Below are positions 58,001 through 64,000 of a DNA stretch of 64,000 nucleotides, piece by piece. A program made the position numbers and the translations under genes. Where the stretch lies: contig VTPC01002362.1 in assembly GCA_011009095.1 (NCBI GenBank), positions 156,833-220,832 on the forward strand, given 5' to 3'. Every line of letters begins with the position of its first letter. Position 1 is the stretch's first letter. The notes beneath the pieces are model-generated. The model was not told where the DNA came from. It worked only from the letters and a program-made list of their open reading frames with translations, and searched no databases. The DNA is from Ignelater luminosus (taxonomy: Eukaryota; Arthropoda; Insecta; Coleoptera; Elateridae).

Positions 58001-60902
58001 TTAATATCGATTACTATATCATAGAAGATTCTTGATATCTTGTGTAAAGAGAGCCCTTAATCAGTATGATTGTTTACCATTTCGTTTGAGTTGCGCCCCA
58101 TTTATTTTTACCAAATTTCTTACTTACCGAGGAATGGTTATGCTTCCGTTTTATATTTGAATGATATGTTATTGTTTGGTAACTCTTATAAAGAATGTGA
58201 AGACAATGTTCAGGTTACAGTGTCTGTTTTGGGGGAATTAGGTGTTTTAGCAGAACAGCCTCTTTTCCAAACAAAAGTCCAATATCTCGGTTTTATGTAT
58301 AATTTCTTAATATGACTATTTTTCTTTCCGATACAAAACGGATGAATATAATTCTATTAAATAATACTCTAGGTTTTTAGTGAGTAAAAATTGCTCCATT
58401 AACGACTTTGCGTGTTTGATTAGAAAGTTAATTGCTGTTTGTCAAGCGGTTTATTACGCTTGATTATATATATACAAAATTATTTGAACGATTTAAATAT
58501 ATTACATTAAAGAAGTCGAATGGTAACTTTGATTCACTCGTTTGTATACCAGAGTCATTGTCGAACGAATTGAACTGTACTTGTAGTTCCATTAAGCAGG
58601 ATAGTTATGCTTTGGAAATTTCTACAGATGCTTCGACATCTAGTTGGGGTATCTGCTACGGGAAGATTATGTCTGATAGTTTGTGGACGGAATCCGAGAA
58701 GGGACATCACAGTAATTTCTTAGAACTCATGGTTGCGTTTTTGTTGGTTAAAATGTTTTACCAATGATTTGTCAAACTGCAATATTTTGCATCGTATTGA
58801 TAGTACAACAGCCATTTCCTACGTTAATAGAATGGGGCGTATTAGATTTTGGGAACTTAATAGTTTGACTAGGCAGATTTGGTAATGATGTCAGTTTAGC
58901 TAGGAAGATACGTATTTTTGCTTTTTACATTAGCTCTTTGGATTGATTTATTTGCTACCTAAATTAATACTCAGTGCAAGACTTTTGTAACATGATTGCT
59001 TTACACTTAATTGAAAACATTTTTTCTTTTATGCGTTTCTCCCCTTCGCACTCGTTTTAAAAGTATTACGAAAGATTAGGAAGTTTGGTGCTAAAGGGAT
59101 AGTTGTTGTTCCTCATTGGTCCTCACAGCCATGGCATCGATGTTTTCTTCATTGTTGGTCGGGGCACCGTTACATTTTAAACCTGGTATTGACATGCTTT
59201 TTATCCTGATAGGAAACCACATCAATTATTGAATTAAAATTGAAATAAAAATTTCAATGAAAATTAAGACCTCTAGCACGAACAGGTTACAACCTTTACT
59301 ATCTTTGCCCTTGTATGATGAGCAACCGAGTACATGTGTAACTAAAACCATTTTTATCTATCTGAAGAAAACGAAAAATCTTCGTAATCTTGGGAATTGC
59401 GGCAGACTTCTGTTAGCATTTAGAAAACCGTATCGTAATGCTAATGCTGATTAATTTTAATTTTCAAGACAAGTCAATTTCTGTTGCATTTTAGAAAGCA
59501 GATAGACGTCATATTCATACGACTAATTAGAAATGTTTGGACGCCCATGACGAATTAGAATATTAACGTTGTTTCTCTTAAATATGACGTCTATATGACG
59601 TTATGTGTTGGTTAACAAAAATCTCAATTTCTAGTATAACGTCAGAAAAACGTCTAATTTTCCATAAGCAATGTCTTTTACACGTTCTTATTATCAAACG
59701 TTAATTAAGCGTCACTCTGTTTGTTGGGTTGTTTCTGATTAAAGGTTAATTATATTTTATAGTATTAATTAATATATTTCTTAGGCAACGAAGAAAATCA
59801 ATTTCGTCTTACGGCGGGTACATATACTTATCCATTTTCCTACAGACTACCACAAGAGATTCCAACATCATTTTCAGATCGTTGCGGAAGTGTTCAATAC
59901 AAAATCATAGTAGTAGTTGATCGACCATGGATGTCGAATTATCAAGACGAACATCTTTTATTCGTCATTTCACCTTTGGATCTAAATCTTTTACCAGTGC
60001 GAGTACGTAATTATTATACAAGTTATAAACATGTGATTCTGTACATGTACTATCTACAGAAGTTTCAAAATCTTACCTGTAGCAGCTCAATTAAACTCAG
60101 TTGAACAGTGTTAAGTCAGATTATATCTACTTATAACAAATCTTTATTACAATTGTACTCTATTAGTGTGAATTTTTTTCCACAGGACCCATTTTCAAAA
60201 TCAGTTGAAGAAACACTTAGATGGTGCTGTTATAATGCTGGCGAAATTACCTTTACAGTTTCATTGCCTGTTACTGGATACGCTGCTGACCAACAGATAA
60301 ATATTGGTTCTTACGTACAAAATATGTCCAACGTTAATATTGCAGCTGTACAATATGAAATTATAAGGGTAAATTTTCCAAATCGTTTTAAAAAAGTAGT
60401 TGTACAGTGTCTCCTTCTGCTATTATTTTAGACAAATGAATATTCTGCAGATAATCCATGGAAGAACAAACGGTACTTCAAATACACACTTGCAAATTGT
60501 ACCACAGGCTCTATAGAAGCACACGTAGAAAAATCATGGACTTCATCTATGAAAATTCCTGTAAAAAATATACTCAATTTATTATCGTGTAACATAATGA
60601 ATGCTTCGCACCATTTAGAGGTATTTCTTTAAAGTCATATTTATCATTTTCACATACAATTCTGTTTTTAGGCCAAAGTTATACTACCTTTCCCTTATCC
60701 GTATTTAAAAATTACTTGCCCAATTACTCTTGGTACAATACCATTAACAGGAATTGAGACAAGTCTGCCTGGCCCCCCTACGCATTCAAACTCGTCTGCA
60801 GTATCTACATCCAGAAATCTTGACATTTTAGAAGGAAGTACGCTTGCTGGAAGTCCATTGCAATCATATGGAGAATCTATACGTAATTTTACAATTTATT
60901 AA
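55052..60902 (+). CDS. Alpha-arrestin (arrestin domain-containing protein), paralog 2
   Basis: Six exons: 55052-55163, 55823-55942, 59785-60002, 60186-60368, 60432-60620, 60672-60902; 350 residues. Starts MENPVKILLDSGANAFCAGQT and contains IKVSYIGSAKTKW, TAGTYTYPFSYRLP, VSLPVTGYAADQQINIG, VILPFPYPYLKITCPITLGT. Exon lengths 112, 120, 218, 183, 189 parallel 112, 126, 215, 183, 189 in paralog 1, with the same phases, so they arose by duplication. Exon 5 uses acceptor ATTTTAG at 60431; a nearby CTGCAG would put a stop in frame. The tail is short, ends SPLQSYGES...NFTIY, and has no PPxY, so NEDD4 binding by the usual motif is not expected unless another 3' exon is used. AATAAA overlaps the stop codon. 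Intron 2 (3.8 kb) holds a DIRS-like element. Confidence 0.9.
56370..59460 (+). mobile_element. Decayed DIRS-like retroelement (gag, RT, RNase H, tyrosine recombinase)
   Basis: In order on the plus strand: gag-like pieces (56381-56470, and around 56935-57050 WENVIKLGFSEEDRIRLLKKY); reverse transcriptase (57590-58320) with GGRLKHFSDVCRNFTSD, LGWLEGVVIPF, EQDGSHRMILNLRYLNNFV, FKIEDYKTVSRL, CLPFRLSCAPFIFTKF and the catalytic box as YLNDMLLFG; RNase H (58600-58770) STDASTSSWGICYG, WTESEKGHHSNFLEL; and a tyrosine-recombinase-like piece (59257-59454) LPLYDEQPSTCVTKTIFIYL ... LLLAFRKPYRNA. This order and the sequence style are those of DIRS elements, which integrate with a tyrosine recombinase and leave no target duplication. 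Many stops and frameshifts make it dead. It lies in intron 2 of arrestin paralog 2, in the same orientation. Confidence 0.8.
57466..58320 (+). pseudogene. DIRS-like reverse transcriptase, broken
   Basis: Open pieces at 57466-57762 and 58070-58315 plus intervening frames. The RT active-site box reads YLND instead of YLDD, so one metal-binding aspartate is gone. Frameshifts near 57835 and 58120-58140 and stops near 57762 and 58021 break the gene. Confidence 0.8.
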
Positions 60903-63529
60903 TAAATTTTAAATAGCAATGACATTCAAAAATTCTAGCTCATTCATCAGAGATGAAAATGAACAGAATATAAGATAAGTATAGAATAAGACCTAAGCTG
61001 GAAGAGACGTGACGCGCGATCTAAAAGGTATAATGTGTTATAATAATATTATTTGTGTTTTCTTTGCAGTTAACATATTTAAATAAATTTTGTACAGATA
61101 GTAATAATAATAATCACTAGCTACTCTTTCAAACAAGAAAATTGTTGGACATTCTTCTCCAAGGACTGTTTGTACCTGAATGCAAGTATGGAAAAATAAT
61201 AGCAAGTCTAGTGATTTTTCGTGGTTGTGCTGCGTTTCATCTACCATGTTATTATTAATATATATTTTGTTGTACTTTTTCACTTAATTATGGGACCATA
61301 CGTGTGTGTTTGTTATTAAGTTTACTAAGATTTTGTAATAAATATAGTTCGAAGTAAAATAAACCATTTTAAACAGACAAACAGCTAACTAAATAACAAA
61401 TAACTAAAGCGCCTGGTGTCTCAAATGTCGGCGTCATCATACTTTCCCTGCAAAAGTATTGATCTTCAATAATCCGACTATAAGTTCGTGACTACTAGGC
61501 CGAGTTTAATTCGATTGTTTCAAATTGCAGGTAATTGAGTATATAACAAAGCACTTTACTTTATTACATCTGTAGTTTTAGGAAAAGGTGCTAAACAGCA
61601 CAAAGAAATCTCTTAAAGTACTTGCCACTCACAGCAGTTTGAGGTCAAACTTCTGAAAATTAAAGTAAGGAATTAAAATTTGATGATGGAGACTATTCGT
61701 CATATCGAACAGTATATTAAAAGACTTATTGTCTTAGAAGCTTACATCATGGTTTTTATTGCTGCAAGAAGTGCTAAAGACATCAATTTCAAGAATTAAA
61801 TGGCATAATAATCATTTATTGAATAATTTAATTTTATTATATCTTTTTCTGTTCTGATTAGAAAAACACGAATACAAATTCTTATTGACGTGTCTTTGTT
61901 TTTAATCTTAAGTGAATAATTTACGCCTTATGTCGTTTAACCGAAGAAATCCTCAAATAAATAAGTATAGTTGGACATTTCTTGTTTCTTGTTTATGTTA
62001 TGTTTTTGTTTTATTAAATGTTGCCCGACAAAAAGTTTTATTTTCAAAGACGCCTTGTTTTTATGCGGTAGTATCATAATTAACCAATCAATTTTAGTAT
62101 TAGCCTTCTGAAACGATCATTTAACTTAGTTAAGTTTTTAGCATTTAAAGTATCTCTGTTAAATAAAGTACGAAATAACTTTATTTCGAAGTATTACTAC
62201 ATATATCAGAAACTGAAATGCTTAATTGAAGAGAGAAACATGGAAGTTACGAATATACGAAGTTTAATAATAAAATTTAGAATAAGCATGACACGTAGCC
62301 ATAAACGTAATATCGAATATCTGGGTGTGGTAGGATCATACAAACGGTAATGTAACTAATTGTGAGTCACGGAGACACAACTACTGAACTACGAATTTTT
62401 GCAGGTTGGTTTGTTTTTGTGGATGTTTGAGTGATGTAGTACAGAGTACAGCAGCCTGTGGTGACACCTGCAGCTTTTTTCATGTAGTAGGCATACGAAC
62501 AGTGTCTAAAGACGTGTTTAATAATTACAGAAGTTTCAAGTAACCAGAATTCATAACAGATTTTTAATCGAAGTTGAGGTAGTCAAGGTTAGTAGATATA
62601 AATCGATGTGTACGGTTTCTACGGTTACGCAATCTTCGGTTGACGGGGTTTTCAACGTAAACACACTACAGTGGACCTAGTGTAAGCTTGCGGGTCACCC
62701 TGCGCAGAAGAGGAACACAGATAGGAGATGAACGAGAGAGACACCGCATACGCGTCAGAGCATTTGTACATTAAGTGACAAAAGTTGCATCTAAAATATA
62801 AACAGGATGAAATCGTAGTTTAAAATAAAATTTAACTCTAGAGCTCGTAGTGACCTTTTGTACGAAAAACCGTAATGGATTTTGGGAAATTTTATTAATA
62901 CAAACTTTTGGATGATTAGTATATATTTGCATATCAAAAAATATTTATGTAATTTAAAAATATAGTACGAATTAAATTTTAAAATATTTAAATAAATAAA
63001 ATAAAAATTAAATATATAAATTAAATAAATAGTATTAAATAGTTCCAACATTAATTTTAAAAACAACACAATTACTCTAACGTACCGCAATAATTAAATA
63101 ACTCAAATAACACTCTTGCCATAGAAATTCTCTGTAGCTTATGAAAAGTTGTTGACCAGATGTCTTGTAATTCGGGAAAAAACCATAAATGTACATTTCC
63201 TTTCCTTTCAAACATTTTTAAAAAGACGATTAACATTTGTGCAAAGATTTATAATACCCTTTTTGTCATTCAAGTTGTAAAATTTACCTAAACCTTTTTA
63301 TAAAATAGAAATCCTAACTAAACACATTTTTAAAATCTTTCAAATAGAAAATGATTTGAAATTGCTATTGAAAAACTGAAAAAATATTTAATAATTAAAA
63401 TTAATTTTTGTGTTAATTATAATAAACAATAAGAAATAATAATAAACAATAATAGATGAAATAATTCAACAGCTCGAGAAAAACAGAGAAAATTTCGGTA
63501 CTTACAGTTGGTCTAAATGCTCTATGCCA
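60903..63529. other. Intergenic, AT-rich
   Basis: No gene recognised. A somewhat less AT-rich patch at 62400-62780 contains the inverted pair GTTGACGGGG...TTTTCAAC and could be a promoter or untranslated exon of a gene beyond the window, but nothing ties it to one. 62800-63110 is nearly pure A/T. Confidence 0.4.
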
Positions 63530-64000
63530 GATAAATTTTCGTCTGAATCTGAATTTTCACTTTCCCACTCAGTTTCTGAATCACTATCTTCGCCCAAATT
63601 TATAATTAAACTATCAGCTACTAAATCTAATGCAGGTTCTTTTTTCATGTATTCCAATTCGTAATTTCTACTGTGTTCACACCTCGATTTTCATTCATCG
63701 GCAGAAAATTGTTCAAAAAATTCGCGACAAAATTTCTCAACCTCCATGAAATTAAGATTGACATTTCGTTCTCTTACATACTGTTTTAACGACGCCCATA
63801 CAAGCTTTATCAGGTTCAAATCCGGGTGATAAGGTGGTAATCTTAAAACATTTTGTAACGAGGCTTATACATTTGAATCAAGTTGTATAATTCCATATTG
63901 TCACTAAAAGATATATTTTTAATTCTTAGCCAGCTTCTCATATCTTCTTTTCTGCTTGCACTTGTCGGGCATTTTTCCGCCACTACATTATGATATGGGG
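63530..64000 (-). pseudogene. DDE-superfamily transposase, C-terminal part, broken and cut by window edge
   Basis: Minus strand from the edge: PYHNVVAEKCPTSASRKEDM, WLRIKNISFSDNMELYNLIQ, then after a frameshift near 63855 LRLPPYHPDLNLIKLVWASL, KQYVRERNVNLNFMEVEKF, CREFFEQFSADE, a stop, and an acidic tail GEDSDSETEWESENSDSDEN. This matches the C-terminal half of a common insect Tc1/mariner-type transposase with the motif LPPYHxxLNPIExxW. The catalytic E of NPIE is replaced by K (NLIK). With the stop and frameshift it is inactive. The N-terminal half would lie beyond 64000. Confidence 0.8.

Noticed and set aside
60446..60520. Use of the CTGCAG at about 60450 as acceptor for arrestin paralog 2 exon 5
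   Set aside because: That frame meets a stop (TAG) after about 21 codons, while the ATTTTAG at 60431 gives an exon of 189 bp, the same length as in paralog 1.
62791..63090. Minus-strand ORF of 99 codons rich in F, I, Y, L
   Set aside because: The DNA is nearly pure A/T, which produces such peptides by chance.
1..64000. Search for tRNA, rRNA, CRISPR arrays or bacterial-type operons
   Set aside because: None seen by eye; composition, introns and element types are those of an insect nuclear genome.

Overview
This window is eukaryotic, AT-rich nuclear DNA from an insect. The genes have short exons with GT/AG splice sites. An insect-type DUF3421/natterin-like gene is present, and the intergenic DNA and introns are full of decayed insect transposons: mariner, Tc1-like, Copia, DIRS-like, a non-LTR element and foldback/MITE elements. 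A beetle is plausible, but the sequence does not prove the order. There is one assembly gap (about 6400-6936). I see no bacterial operons, CRISPR arrays, rRNA or tRNA genes.

Left two thirds (about 11.5-41.4 kb, minus strand): the 5' part of the unconventional myosin-18 gene (MYO18A / Drosophila Mhcl type). A probable 5' UTR exon at 41153-41380 precedes a first coding exon at 22397-22546 (lysine/glutamate-rich start). Next come a 307-codon exon carrying a Pro-rich stretch and a PDZ domain (20020-20940) and a 46-codon exon with the PELSELSRR-like linker (11494-11631). Every splice junction checked is phase 0. The motor domain is not found and should lie beyond the left edge or inside the first 11 kb. 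A candidate alternative first exon at 12629-12655 could give an isoform without the PDZ domain. The introns hold a 1292-bp mariner with a single net frameshift, an 806-bp deleted mariner of a second family, a Copia gag-protease fragment with a primer-binding site, Tc1-like remnants, several foldback elements and a TSPO-like ORF.

Right third (47.3-60.9 kb, plus strand): two paralogous alpha-arrestin (arrestin-domain-containing) genes with matching exon structure flank a small secreted DUF3421 gene. The first paralog (412 aa) ends in a PPSY motif of the kind bound by NEDD4-type ubiquitin ligases and has a 111-bp in-frame internal duplication. The second (350 aa) lacks PPxY and carries a decayed DIRS-like retroelement in its second intron. 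The far right edge holds a broken DDE transposase.

Main points for follow-up: a 5'-truncated non-LTR element at 3042-3893 bounded exactly by a 228/261-bp direct repeat; the arrestin paralog pair and its internal duplication; the possible PDZ-less myosin-18 promoter; and a family of long-armed foldback elements. I found no clearly new multi-gene system.
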